Positions 1-10,901 of a stretch of DNA of 64,000 nt are shown piece after piece. The first letter of the stretch is position 1. Each line of letters starts with the position of its first letter. The stretch is from Bimuria novae-zelandiae CBS 107.79 (lineage: Eukaryota; Ascomycota; Dothideomycetes; Pleosporales; Didymosphaeriaceae), in NCBI GenBank assembly GCA_010015655.1, contig ML976684.1, forward strand, positions 331,095-395,094, in the 5' to 3' direction. Both the position numbers and the translations under genes were made by a program. Under the pieces are notes generated by a model that had not been told where the DNA came from, searched no databases, and saw only the letters and a program-made list of their open reading frames with translations.

Positions 1-845
1 AAGTGTTGAGTGGCTGCAGCGCATATTTCTACCTGAGATGGCTGTAGGTAATGGCTAGTACTAACTCCTTATTCTCGATGGCTATAGTAGCTATATTAAT
101 ATTAAGTTTCTCTAGCTTTATAAATAGTATTAAGTTAAACTCTTATACCTACCTGCGCATACCTCGCACGTCTTATAGTCGCTAGATCTTGCTCCTTTCT
201 CTGTTATTAAGTCTAGTTACTAACGCCAGATCTAGGAGCTCGCATCGCTTAACAATGCTACGCCTGTTAAGAAGGAGCGCTTTATCGCCTGCTACTATTA
301 AGCTAGGGAGGAAGGCTTTACAGAGCGTATAATTCGAGCTAGCTGGCAGGCTGCTAGTATCTGCCCGCTCAACATCAATCAGGTACTCAGCTCGTCGCAG
401 CTCTCTCAGAGGCCTACTACGCCTACGCATCAGCAGCAGCCTCAGCAGCAGCCTCAGAGCTTCTTCTCTACTCCTCAAGGCCCTAGAGATCTATACTTGG
501 CTCAGCGCGAGGTGCAGAGCTGCGAGAACCTAGGTCGCAAGACAAGACTTCTCCTGCAAAAAGCAGGTAAGGCGCTACCAGCTACAAATACTCGAGCTGC
601 AAGGCTTAAATCAGAGAAAAGACGCCTTAAATAGTAGCTAGAGACTACTAGCTCTTAGCGTCCTCGAAAGCGCGTTTGAGTAGATCTAAATTAACGCTTT
701 ATAGAGGTAGAGACTATTAGGGAGGCGATGCGCGCAGCTGAGGCCTTAGCAGCTTAGCAAAGTAGATATACTATAGAGGGAGCTATAGAGACAGTAGCAG
801 TAGCTACAGCAGCAGCTACTCTACAGTCTATGTGTATTACATGGC
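1..845 (+). pseudogene. Truncated pogo/Fot-type DDE transposase, RIP-damaged
   Basis: The forward frame reads as the C-terminal half of a fungal pogo/Fot1-type transposase, cut by the window edge. A stretch like LILDG followed by S-rich residues near base 80 fits the second catalytic Asp block, and 'LAPFSVIKS' near base 190 fits the conserved segment after it. Next come 'AREEGFTERIIRASWQAA' and a Gln-rich tail. Many stop codons interrupt the frame, mostly TAG/TAA where relatives carry CAG/CAA, which is the signature of C-to-T change at CpA. The family call comes from remembered consensus, not from a search. The copy cannot be active. Confidence 0.75.
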
Positions 846-1004
846 AATTGTAATAGGCGTTGTTGAGAAATCGCGTGTTTTGTGCAGGTGTCGCGTTTTG
901 GTAGGGTGGGCGGCAACCCTATGTGGGCGGTGACTATATGCGCTAGCTTACTCTCTAGCTACTTAATGTTTGCCTTTTTAAGCCTCTCTCTAGCGCATAC
1001 TCCA

Positions 1005-1716
1005 CCAAACTCTTAGACTTTATGTATAGCTATTAAGGCCTTACCTTTATTATAAAGCGCGACTTCTTTTGTATATTCTATCGCGCCTAGAATACAGCGT
1101 TTAAATATAAGATAATTATTAAGTCCTTTAAGGTCACTAGCCTCTCACTATTAAACGCAAAGGTAGTGTTACAAAAGTTTTAAAAGGTAAAAGTAGAGAG
1201 GCTATTATCCTCTAAAAGTAGCTTATTAGTACTTAGTACTTTAGATTAGAGAAAGATAGAGCGCTTGCTGCGCGAGGTTATTAAAAATACTTATTCTAAA
1301 TACTCGCAGCAGCTCTTTTAGATAATCTATTATATAGCTATGTAGAAGTAGCTTCTCTAGCACGAAAATAACCGCCTTAAAGAAGCTCTTATTAATAAGA
1401 GAAAGCAGCGATAGCGTAGCAAGCCTTTACTACTTAAAGCACTGCTAGAGTATAATAGAGGCGCTGTTCTCTAGTCGCCCGCCAAAGTCTAAGACGCCCG
1501 AGATAGGCAGGCGCAGAAGGATGCCGACGAGCAGTTACAACAACAATAGAAGGAGGAGAAACTTGCTCTACGAAAGCAGCAGAAAGAATAGAAACAAGCC
1601 ATGCTTAAGGAGAGGAAGCGTATGAGGCTTGCCGCCAAAGAAATCCGCCTCCAGGAGCAGCGTAGCAAGGCTACTGCGCGTGAAGAAGCACGTATTACAC
1701 GCAAGGCCAAAAAATA
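1005..1716 (+). pseudogene. Second pogo/Fot-type transposase remnant
   Basis: A second decayed transposase tail follows the first. The forward frame shows 'HENNRLKEALINKRKQR' near 1365, then 'LLLKALLEYNRGAVL' and a long Lys/Arg/Glu/Gln-rich tail ending in a stop near 1716; this order matches the C-terminus of many fungal pogo-like transposases. In-frame TAG and TAA codons replace expected Gln or Trp codons throughout. Sequence around 1005-1110 is too degraded to read confidently. It may be a separate insertion or a rearranged part of the same element as 1-845. Confidence 0.65.
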
Positions 1717-1889
1717 ATTCTAAAAAGATATATAATTATCCTAAAGGGGTACAAGACGTTAGCTAATTACTTTTGCTACTCTATCTCGTCTATATAAAGC
1801 GCCTAACATTACTAAGGTCGATTTCTCTTCTATTGTTAATGAGGAGCCTATACCCGGCCCTAGCACGCGCACAAGAAATATACGCCTCC

Positions 1890-3328
1890 TACAGAGGTTT
1901 CGCATGTAAATTATTATAAGCAATCAATTGTTCAAGCTCTATAGACCTCTCCACTAGAAAATCTCGCGATAATAGCTCTTATATAGAGCTCTACAGCCTC
2001 AAAAGCAGTGGGTGTGGGCATCCGGAAATCGTGCGCCAAGTGATGCCCGTGCGTCATCTAATAAAACACGGTAGTGTTGAGACGACAAACTTACGCTCTG
2101 CGACGGTAGAGGCAAAAAGGACGACCTGATTGTCTCTCCACGCTGCCTGTAGGACTTCTCCGCTCTTTGACAAGTCCTATCTGATCTCTCCCCACTCCAT
2201 GTGCTTTGTAAACTGCGTTTTCAGACGCATAAGGCTGCTCGAAAAGCGCTCCTTTGCCACCTTCTGGCGGGCGCGCCCTTTGACGCTGACGTCCTTAGCT
2301 TGCAACTCCACGCGCGCAGCGTCTTTAAAAGTCTCTTTAGTCGTTGTCTTAGTTGTCTAGACCGTCCCTGCGCAACCCACGCCTTGCCGCCGCAGGTATT
2401 TAAGCATGGGTATGGTGTTGAATAGATTATCGTCCCACACAATGTGGAGACCCGACAGAAAAAGGCGCTAACTATTAGCGTCAACGGCGAGGACGAGAGC
2501 GACAGGTACTAACTCTGTGGGTGTAAAAGCCTGCGCGTCAGCGTTAGTAAAGGTTAGTAAATTAATAGGGCCGCGGCCTTTGCCTCTGGCATAAAATAAC
2601 TAGTTTAGAACGACTTTATCGTTTGCTAGATACTAGATTTTAAAGCCCTTAGGTGTAGGCTTTGTCTTAATAATTACCACCTCGCTAGCACGTCTAGTAA
2701 ATCTGGTAATAGCCTCGTCGACGCAGAGGTGCTTGCCAGGGCGCTAGTACTGCAGAGAGCGCGCGCGGAGGAGCTCTGAGAGATCCCACACCCTGCCAAA
2801 AGGTGACTGAAAAGTCTGACTAACTTCCGCAGTGTATAGGTAGCGATCTAGCTGGTGCCAGCGCGTACAGCCCATGAAGTCGTTGAGCTTGTGAGTAGGC
2901 GCGTTTTTGTGACCGCGACTCCAATATTCTGCCAGCGACGGCTCTCTGTGGACGGCCATATATACGACAATTGCAAAGTACGTATACAGCTCTCCTGGCG
3001 ACGTAGGTTTCCAGCCTCTCGCGGAGGGCAGCTGAGGGTGCGCATAAGCAGCGCGATCGTTGGTAAAGTGTGCGATCTGCTCCATAACCTCGGCGTCGAA
3101 AAACAAGTTAAAGAGGGCAATTGGAGAGCCTCTGTCAGTACCCTTAGGTAAATCAGCGACTCCAAAAGTACGTAGGTTGTTGATTTTGAGAGGTCTCCAT
3201 TGCGGTGGCGGCGTGGACGGTAAGTTAGGTAAAACACCTCGTTTTTGTGAGTATTTTGTGTATTTTACGAAGTCAGGATTGTTGCTAACGATAGACGCAG
3301 GATTTGGCATGTTTGCATGTGCTAGCAA
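1890..3328 (-). pseudogene. piggyBac-like (PGBD/DDE_Tnp_1_7) transposase, disrupted
   Basis: Reading leftwards from an ATG at 3328, an open stretch of 194 codons shows the N-terminal piggyBac pattern: 'LFNLFFDAEVMEQIAHFTN', then 'GELYTYFAIVVYMAVHREP' and 'HKLNDFMGCTRWHQLDRYL'. Further left the frame breaks, but translated pieces still follow the family order: 'LCVDEAITRFTRRA' near 2700 (the VDE block with a catalytic Asp), 'PKGFKI' near 2640, 'DNLF'-like and 'AGTVQTTKTT'-like words near 2420-2350, and 'LQAAWRDNQVVLFASTV' near 2110. Stops and frameshifts in the left half coincide with RIP-like TA-rich sequence. TTAA-flanked ends were not identified. Confidence 0.75.
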
Positions 3329-3339
3329 TTTTAAAAGAG

Positions 3340-3917
3340 GTCGATTTTAGCTATAAAATAAAAATTGCCGTTATCACAATTCAAATTTGGTGTTGAGATC
3401 GACTAGACGCTGATTGGCGCGTCGTTTGTGGCAGATTTTGACAGTGCGGGGGATAGTCGCTTGCAAAATCGGCTTCTACCCAAACACACTGGGGGAAACA
3501 TTACCCCGCATTACGGAACAGGGGGTTAGCCCCTTGCCTTCCCAAATACAGTATAGCATTAAGCAAGCTCTCAACACATAGCTGTAACATTAGCCAAGCT
3601 TATGCATGTGAAACTTTGGCAGGTGAAGTGCCTATCTTATAATATAGTATTTTACCACTCTATTAATGGAGGCCTCGCTGGAAGTTTTAACATGCATCTT
3701 AGTTATAATAAAAGCTAGAATACAACTGTAATTATAAATTTAACAGAAACCAAGGATTAAAGCAGATATAAGGTTAACTAATTATCTAAAGGACTAAGAT
3801 ACATTACGTTAAATAAAGATAATTTAGAATTGGAATTAATAACCACCTAAGAGGAATAGATATAAATAATTAAGGGTGGTAGGCAAGAGCAGGAGGGCGT
3901 TTAGATGCAGAGTTGTT
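3340..3917. other. Gene-free AT-rich spacer
   Basis: Between the piggyBac remnant and the NLR pseudogene. It contains a short GC-rich patch near 3490-3540 with inverted C4/G5 runs and then an AT-rich stretch. No reading frame or RNA gene was recognised. Confidence 0.5.
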
Positions 3918-4409
3918 TTAACGAGTCTGCCTCGACTCTAGCAGCTTCACTACGGCCTCGTGCTTAGCTGGGTCTGGCATTAATAGCAGCGACCAACCGT
4001 CGCTGTCCTTCAAGTCCGCCTCAACGACGTTCCGCTCGACTAGTAGCTTGACTACCGCCTCATGCCCTTGCTCCGCCGCCCACGACAGCGGCGTCCCACC
4101 GTCGCTGTCCTTCGAGTACGCCTCGACGTCGTCCCGCTCGACTAGTAGCTTGACCACCGCCTCCTGCCCTCCATATGCCGCCCACGACAACGACGTCCAA
4201 TCCCTGTGGTCCTTCGAGTCCGCCTCGACGTCGTCCCGCTCGACTAGCAGCTTGACCACCCCCTCGTCCCCCCTCCATGCCGCCAACGACAGCGGCGTCC
4301 GACCGTTGCTGTCCTTCAAGTCCGCCTCGACGTCGTCCCGTTCGACCAGCAGCTTGACTACCGCCTCGTGCGCTTGTTCCGCCGCCATCGACAGCGGCGT
4401 CCGACCGTC
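3918..4409 (-). repeat. Five near-identical ankyrin repeats, 99-bp period
   Basis: About five 33-residue units share the core 'EAVVKLLVERDDVEAD' and differ at a few positions, such as the residues just before this core (AEQAH, AWRGDE, AYGGQ, AEQGH). The DNA is repetitive with a 99-bp step. High internal identity plus clustered variable sites is the pattern of ankyrin arrays under concerted evolution in fungal NLRs. Confidence 0.8.
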
Positions 4410-6581
4410 GCTGTCCTTTGAGTCGACAAGACTCACTTTTTCTTTCACAATCCAAGAAAGAAGCTCCTCAGACAGATGCAGCAGCCCTAACGAGGCTGTC
4501 AAATGTAGGCCTGTCACCAGTTTCGGGAAACGCTGGCTGTATCCTGCGTATGTATAGCCAGATATCGATCTGGTCTGAACAGCACAAGCCACCAAGTGAT
4601 CCTCCTGAAGCAGACACATGGCTAGTCCGGATACCTTCTCTTAGACAGTGGCTGCATGTCCTCCCCAGTACCGAGCAGAGTAGTCCAGGAATATGTTCTG
4701 CTCAAGCCTGCTTTCGAACTCGGCATCGCTCGGACAGCTACCGCTCCTGAACGTCTTGAAGCAGAGGTACGTAAGACACGTGGACACAATGTCGTGCTGA
4801 GCGCTGGGGTTCCATCTCTCCCGGATGCCATTCGAGTAGTCTTGTGTGGTGTAGTGGACGAGACGGATGACATTGCTCTCCTCGTCCACTGTGACAAGGC
4901 CAGCACACACAGACACGATGTCCTCGACATCATAAATGTTGTCCTGATTTAATTCCTCGTCCTCTGGCTTCACTGCGAAGGCATGGCAGAGCTCTCCGGT
5001 AGTGAGCGGTCTTTGCGCATACGATATCCAGGAAAGAACAGTCTTTGCTAACGCGCTGTCTTCGCGTAGTTGACCATCTATTCTGGCAATTGCTTTGCTA
5101 TACGCGTCGTCGAGCGCTCCAGAGCCTGCGGATAGGTTGTTTAGCGTAGAGATGACTTTGGCCTTGGTTCTTTTATCGAGAAGCGAATCGACATGCAGAC
5201 CAGCAAGAAGAAACCTAGCAGCTTTGTAAGCTAATAGTTCTTGAAAGCGGTATGCAAGAAACTCACATGCCGTCCACCGCTTCCACAATCTTGTTCTGGA
5301 CGAGTTCCTGAAGATTGTCATCGCGTCGGATGCATCCTGGCAGCCGTTTAATTTGGCCAGCCACATATCGTTTCACGTCCGCGTCGTCTGCGCGCACCTC
5401 TAGCTTGGGCATGCCTTTGAACTCTTCGACGACTTCGACGATGTCCGGAATAAATCGTGAAGTGGCCATCAGACGCAAGCCTGTTTTGCTTTGCAACTCG
5501 CGGAGCTTACTCAGAAGCTCTCAGCGATTGTCATGAACACATTCGTCTAGCGCGTCTATAACAACGTACATCCTCGAGTAGTCTACCAGCACCGATTGCA
5601 AAGAACTAAGCGTTTCCTCAACTGACGGTCTCGTCCGTCGAACTTCGTGATGATCGTACAGACTCTACAGGGGCTTCGCAATCGATGGTCGGTCCTGCAC
5701 CAGCTGCTTCAGCATCGCCGCAAGCAGACTGGAAGTGGTTTGATTCGTCTGCCTTTTGTAGTTGCAGTATACGTACGCGACTCCCACGTCAGGAGTTTGC
5801 ACGGTCTTCTGGAGATGATCCACCGTAATCGCTGCCATCATCGTCTTGCCAGCTCCAGGAATACCGGGACAGAATAGCGTCTGACTTGTACCACTGACCC
5901 AGTCGGTGAACTCGGGGGAGTTGAGGAACCATAAGCCCGTTTCTTCTTGCCTGCGCGCAATGAAGTCGGATTGCTGAGCAGGAAAGTCGGCCGAAGATAG
6001 CCAGTCCATGATGAGGCAGTGCCATTGACGGTCTTGGTCTTGCTGTATGGCATCGACGCCCACCTTGATGACCTTGTTGTCGTTGTGCATGGAAGTCATA
6101 CGGCTCTCGATCGCTTGGGACAGTTTACTGCAGGTGTGAGCAAGGCTGCCTCTCCGTGACTAGGAGGATACAAACAAGTGGTCCATTTGCAGCGCAATCT
6201 GCACGAGCGACTTTAGCCGCTCTATTCTCACCAGGATGCCTTCAGCATCCTCTTTGATGTACTTCCACAGGAGAGTCTTCGCCATCTTCTTTAGTTCGTG
6301 TCCACTCGATATCTTGTCCTTAGCTGCTCCAACGCAACTCGGTGCTGGTAGACGAGCCCGTCCTTTCCGCCCAGCTCTCGGACCTTTGCGTGCCATGGTT
6401 CGTTCGAGCTCTCATCAATGCGGGACAACAGAGTGACAAGGAGACTCGAGAGATTCGATGTTTCGGTCGTGAACTGGCTGCGCTCTGTCGAGGCGTCCTT
6501 GGCATCGCGCAGGCACTCACCAACCTTCGCCGTCAGTTGCAATATGGCGATAATGCTGGCCGTGACACTGAGCGGGTCCAT
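3918..6581 (-). pseudogene. NACHT-ankyrin (NLR/STAND) gene, disabled
   Basis: A fungal NLR-type gene. From 6581 it begins 'MDPLSVTASIIAILQLTAKV', the helical N-terminal domain seen in many fungal STAND proteins. The NACHT domain follows, with Walker A 'GIPGAGKTMMA' near 5860 and Walker B 'YVVIDALDEC' near 5550, then a winged-helix-like region ('LSWISYAQRPLTTGELCHA') and C-terminal ankyrin repeats (3918-4409). Two introns fit: 6128-6175 (48 nt) and 5215-5266 (52 nt, GTGAGT..CTAG). The frame is broken four times: a one-base loss near 6318-6323, TAG at 5665-5667, TGA at 5521-5523 and TAA at 4641-4643. Each stop is a C-to-T change away from a sense codon (CAG, CGA, CAA). Such proteins act in non-self recognition and cell death; this copy should be non-functional unless read through. 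The breaks are judged against remembered family consensus. Confidence 0.8.
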
Positions 6582-6930
6582 GGTATGGCCAGTTGCTGCG
6601 ACAAAAGTGGCTGAGACCGCTCTCCAGGATGCTGCAGTTGAAAAGGCTCATGGGGGGAGACGCAGCGCATCGGCTTCTTTAAGCAGTGGGCAGCGGGCAG
6701 CTGAAGGGTGCTGTCGGGCTGCATGCACCCCGCCCCATTTCTGGCAAGGCATCGGCGCCGTGTCTCTTTCTCGAGTGTCCTGCTGGGAGGCGCCGTCAAA
6801 GGCCGGGTACATGTAACAGTGGCGCAAAGAGATGCCGTGTACAACGATGTTGTGAGAAGTGTCGGCAGCTGTCGCTGTAAGTATACCGTATGTATCGTGA
6901 AGAGCGGCTTGCTGAGTACGGTAGCTGCGG
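6582..6930. other. Spacer between divergent genes
   Basis: Upstream of both the NLR pseudogene and the small gene at 6931. Short frames here do not resemble known proteins. A GTAAGT near 6877 could be a splice donor of an unseen 5' exon of the rightward gene. Confidence 0.4.
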
Positions 6931-7411
6931 ATGCCCCGCATGCTGCAGTGTAACTGTTACTTACGCCAGCACCTACAGTCCGCGGTGCGCGACCTGGAAC
7001 TCAAAATACAAGAAAACATCGACCGTCTCAATCCTCGCAAGCTAGAAACCCTCAAAAACCTCCGTGCTGTTTGTCCTGCGATAGAGGAAGCCAACCAAGA
7101 CAGCTGTGTCAGTGAATATCTGAAACAACTGATTATCAGCAAGTTTTTCCCTACCCCCACTCCGCTCTGGATCGTCTGCTAACATGTTGCTTATAGAAGA
7201 GGCGATGAAACGCAGTGAAAAAGAAGACTTCGAGATTCGCTTCGAGGATAAGGGAACCGGTGCCGATCCACTCACGACGGCGAGATTCTTCAAGCTTGTA
7301 TCTCATTCGGAACCCATATGTGTGCGGGAGAGTAAGGAGGTGAAAGGCGAGAGGACGGCTGCGCTGCTTGATTTGCAGACGCGGTATATAGAGGAGTTGG
7401 GAAACAAATGA
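6931..7411 (+). CDS. Small charged protein, function unknown
   Basis: Two open segments join if a GC-AG intron (7139-7196, donor GCAAGT, acceptor TTATAG, with a GCTAAC branch-like word) is removed; the frame then runs from 'LKQLII' directly into 'KEAMKRSEKED' and ends 'YIEELGNK' at 7411. The product would be about 140 residues, rich in Lys, Glu and Leu, with a probable helical N-terminal half ('LELKIQENIDRLNPRKLET'). No domain was recognised. The start is uncertain: 6931 is the first ATG, but the sequence up to about 6990 could be intron ending in CTACAG. A broken gene is also possible. Confidence 0.35.
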
Positions 7412-7488
7412 GTGAAAGCAAACTTTGCCGTGTTGTGTAGTAATGGAATATGGCTGTGGTGCGAGAGCCAACGCTTTCGGGAACATGT

Positions 7489-7539
<51 letters not shown>

Positions 7540-8119
7540 ATTCCTGGATGGTTCAACATTGAGTTAAAAACGTCTGTTCTTTCTTCCGAGCTCCCTGTAT
7601 GCATTATAGTTGGAGAATAAACCTACGGTGATCAGTGTGTGCGCGGCCTTCAGTTCCACCAGGCAAGGATTGCGGTGTGAAAAGCCAATAAAAAGCCTGC
7701 CTACATAAGCGGCCGTAAGGTACCGAGACAGTACTCAACCCACTGCGAGAACACAGAACGGTAAACCGATTGGTGGGAGAGGACATTCTTGAATGGGGAT
7801 GGGGAGGTACTCCAACACGCTAGCTTGATAGGAACTAGCACTTGAGGCGCATTCATGCTCATCCGTGATTGCTCTCACCCCCAGGCCCAGGTTCTGCGGA
7901 AATCAATTGTTTGGAAGAACTTGAACGAAAACGTTTCTGTTCGGTTGTATGTTCTGCAAGTATCTCAGGGTTGATTTACATCATCAAAGTTGCGCTGCAT
8001 ATTCAATGCGTTCAGCGCTTCAGTGATGTAACTGGGAATCTGCGCGCTCCCCACCTTTACCGCTCTGGCAGAATTCCAAAAAATACAACTGCGCGCGCGC
8101 TCCAGAACCCACAACGATC
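7412..8119. other. Intergenic region before the BED-Zn2Cys6 regulator
   Basis: Contains the GA microsatellite and presumably the promoter and 5' leader of the gene starting at 8120, including a GCGCGCGC run near 8091-8100. No gene was recognised. Confidence 0.5.
7492..7535. repeat. (GA)n microsatellite
   Basis: About 44 bp of uninterrupted GA dinucleotide repeats downstream of the small gene. Confidence 0.95.
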
Positions 8120-10577
8120 ATGGGGCGAAGACCTAATCCCTTGATACTGGAATTCTTCGAGCGCGGGCCAAAACTCGAGGACGCCAGCAATCGGTACCAG
8201 CATACGTGCAAATCTTGCGGTGAGAAGGTAAGCCCAAGAATCGGTGTAGCCCACCGCGTTTTCGTTTTCCCCACCCCGCAACCATCAGAGAAGAAAACAT
8301 GGAATGACGGAGAGCTGCTGTTAGTTCCCAAAGGGCCGTATAGATAGCCTCACGAACCACCTCGTGAAAAAATGTCCCGCGCTTCCTCTCCGCGACCGGC
8401 AGCGCGCCCTGCTGCAGATGCACGAGCTGCCCGATCTCCCGCTCGCCCAGCCCGCAACAGCGCCTATGCAGAGCAGCCAGCCCATGAACCTGCCCTTCGC
8501 GCCCTCGAAACAGGGGCTTTCGGCCCTGGAGACGCTCGCTGAGGTATCGCGACAACATCTCAATCTGTCTGGCAAGCGCGTGGCGCCGAAGCAGCAAGAG
8601 CAGCAGCAGCCCAAGACGCCGCCCGGTCAGCAACAACAACACACGCCGCACCAGGCGCAGCAGCACCCACAACACCAACATCAAGTTCAACTTGGGCACT
8701 TTCCAGATCATAATCAGGGGCTTTTTGAGGAGTATTTGGTGCACGACGACCGACCAGACGGCGATTTGAGCGCAGTGCCGCAGGGCCTGGACATGTCGCA
8801 TGCGCCTGCGCTACCGTCAATATACCAATTCAACGGACCGCTACACAATTCTCCGACAGGGTCGCCGCATATGGGCGACATGCCCATGTCTAGCTCTGCG
8901 TCCATGGCCCAGATGGTCCCCTCGCTGGTCATGGCTGCGTCGCAAGCAAACGATCTGCTCCCACTCAATGGCGGTCTTGCGCTGGACCCAGACCTCAACA
9001 TGAACATGGCCAACGCCGGCATGTCCGTCTTCAGTTCCCAGCCGCGACATTGGCACAACAGCACAATCGATCCGATGCTCCCAGACCAAATGAGCAAGCC
9101 ACTTACCTTGGACGAGAATGGTACAAAAGCGTCGTCGCAGCCACGGCCGATAGCAATCAACCCGAACGGCCCACAGACGCACTTTGGCACCGACTTCAGT
9201 GTAAACAACAAGTCTATCAAGCCAAAGGTACGAGGACGCTTCTCGGATACGAGGCGGAAAGAAGTGCAAGAGGTGCGCAAACGCGGTGCCTGCATTCGAT
9301 GTCGCATGCTGAAGAAGCCTTGCTCTGGCGACAATCCATGCAGCACGTGTCAAAATGTTGAGAGTGCGCGCCTGTGGAAACAGCCTTGCATACGCACGCG
9401 GATAGCCGAGGAGTTCAATCTCTACTCTGCCGGTCTTCACGCTGTATTGTCCTTCCACGCCGTCTCCCAGGCCAAGGGCCAAATACGACTGAGCCAGGTA
9501 CCTGGTCGAATAGAAGCGACTCACTTCCCGGATTCAGACATCGTTGCGACCTTCACGCCACTAAAGTGCATCACACCGAGTGAAATCGATCCCGCTATCG
9601 GAGTCGCAGTTACCGCCTCTCAAATCGAGATCATTGACACAGAGGACGTTATAAGCGACAAGCTAGATTCATACGTAAAGCAGGTCGTGCCTTCATTCTT
9701 CGAATCGGAGGATTCTTCTTTCATGAAGACCACTATAAACACTGCGTGCAGCATCAGCTCGGCGAATTCGGACAATCTCCTTACCAAGGTGTTGGAGCTG
9801 TGGAACTTGACACAGATTCTCAATTCGCCTTCTCTGCACTGGCACTTTTACTCAAACCCTTCTCTTGCCCCAACATTGATTCCACCTACCATTGCCTCTA
9901 CCAACTTGGAAACTTTGAACCGAGTTCCCATCTCAAAAGCTCACAACGAACTATCCTACGACCTGATCAAGTCCCAGCTTATGGGCGCAACGGAGAAACG
10001 CGCGGCATGTCTGGCCCGAGTGGTCATGAACGACCTCGAGCGGCGTCTCCTCCAGCGTCAGCAAGCCAATCCGTTCGAGACCTTTTTGGTCGCCGTGGTA
10101 CTCCTAGCTTGTGTTGAGCGCATATGCTGGCTCTTCCGGACGTGGGATGACCACGAGACATCGTCCGCGACCGCGGATCCAACCTTGGCGATGCAGCCAA
10201 GTGTGGTCACGACGGACGATAACCTCGCGCAAGCCCTCACGTCCGTGCCGTCAGACGACATTGACAACCATAACCGCAACCCCAGATGGCCGCTCGACAA
10301 ACCTCCAGCGTACTACTCGCAGCAAGGCGAGCGCTTCAGCGACATCTTGTTCATGTTGCTGAAGATGCGGGGCGTGCCGCCGAAGCCTGAACCGAGATCT
10401 ACGGATGGTGTGTTGGCCATCTTTGGCGACGGCGGCGATGAGAAGGTGCGCGAGTGGTATGAGGGCATCGGTGTCACGAATGAGTTACTGGCTGAGAGAA
10501 GGGGTGCGCAGTTCACCGGCGTGGATCCGAAGGAGTGGGAGCTGAAGTACGTGGGCAAGATCATTGCTGGACTATGA
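8120..10577 (+). CDS. Zinc-finger transcription factor: BED-like finger plus Zn2Cys6 cluster
   Basis: Exons 8120-8227 and 8325-10577 (intron 97 nt, GTAAGC..TTAG) give 786 residues. The splice rebuilds an N-terminal BED-like finger: 'CKSCGEK' joined to 'FPKGRIDSLTNHLVKKC', with C-x2-C and a downstream H-x4-C. A Gln/Pro/His-rich low-complexity region follows. Near 9290 lies a Zn2Cys6 cluster, 'CIRCRMLKKPCSGDNPCSTC', whose last loop is long (12 residues before the sixth Cys). The C-terminal half ('LARVVMNDLERRLLQRQQ', 'FLVAVVLLACVERICWLFR') resembles the uncharacterised regulatory region of fungal C6 proteins. It is presumably a nuclear DNA-binding regulator; targets are unknown. The start codon is chosen because exon 1 is needed to complete the finger. 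Confidence 0.85.
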
Positions 10578-10901
10578 GTGTGACCGGGTGTCTGCGTTGA
10601 AATTTCGATGCCAAGGGCTTTTCATGAAGGAATGGAACACTCATGGGGGTGCCTGGTGCAACATGTGCGGCATATGAACTTCTTTACTGGGAAGAGATTC
10701 AACGGCATGGAAAGATGGGCGGTATCCTGATTTTACGAGCAACGAGCGGATGATACCCAAGACTTCAGCAAACCTATGAATATATTCTTGAAACGTTGAC
10801 CCAGACCTCACGGTGCACATGGCACGGTCTTATTACAAGAGAAAAATTCATAATGCGCTATCCAAGATACAACTACCAATCGAAAACACTTCTCTACCGC
10901 T
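10578..10901. other. Convergent 3' spacer
   Basis: Short intergenic region between the regulator and the mon2-like gene that ends here from the other strand. It should hold both 3' UTRs. No gene seen. Confidence 0.5.

Larger units (their letters stand above)
1..2750. other. RIP-mutated block
   Basis: Composition is strongly shifted to TA/AT with CpA and TpG scarce, while CpG and GpC-rich words such as gcgc survive. Translated transposase frames lose Gln codons to TAG/TAA. This is the pattern of repeat-induced point mutation. Damage weakens towards the right: the first 194 codons of the piggyBac-like gene (2744-3328) remain open. Confidence 0.7.

Noticed and set aside
8133..8801. Minus-strand frame of 222 codons rich in Leu/Arg
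   Set aside because: Shadow of the CAG-rich coding region of the BED-Zn2Cys6 regulator.
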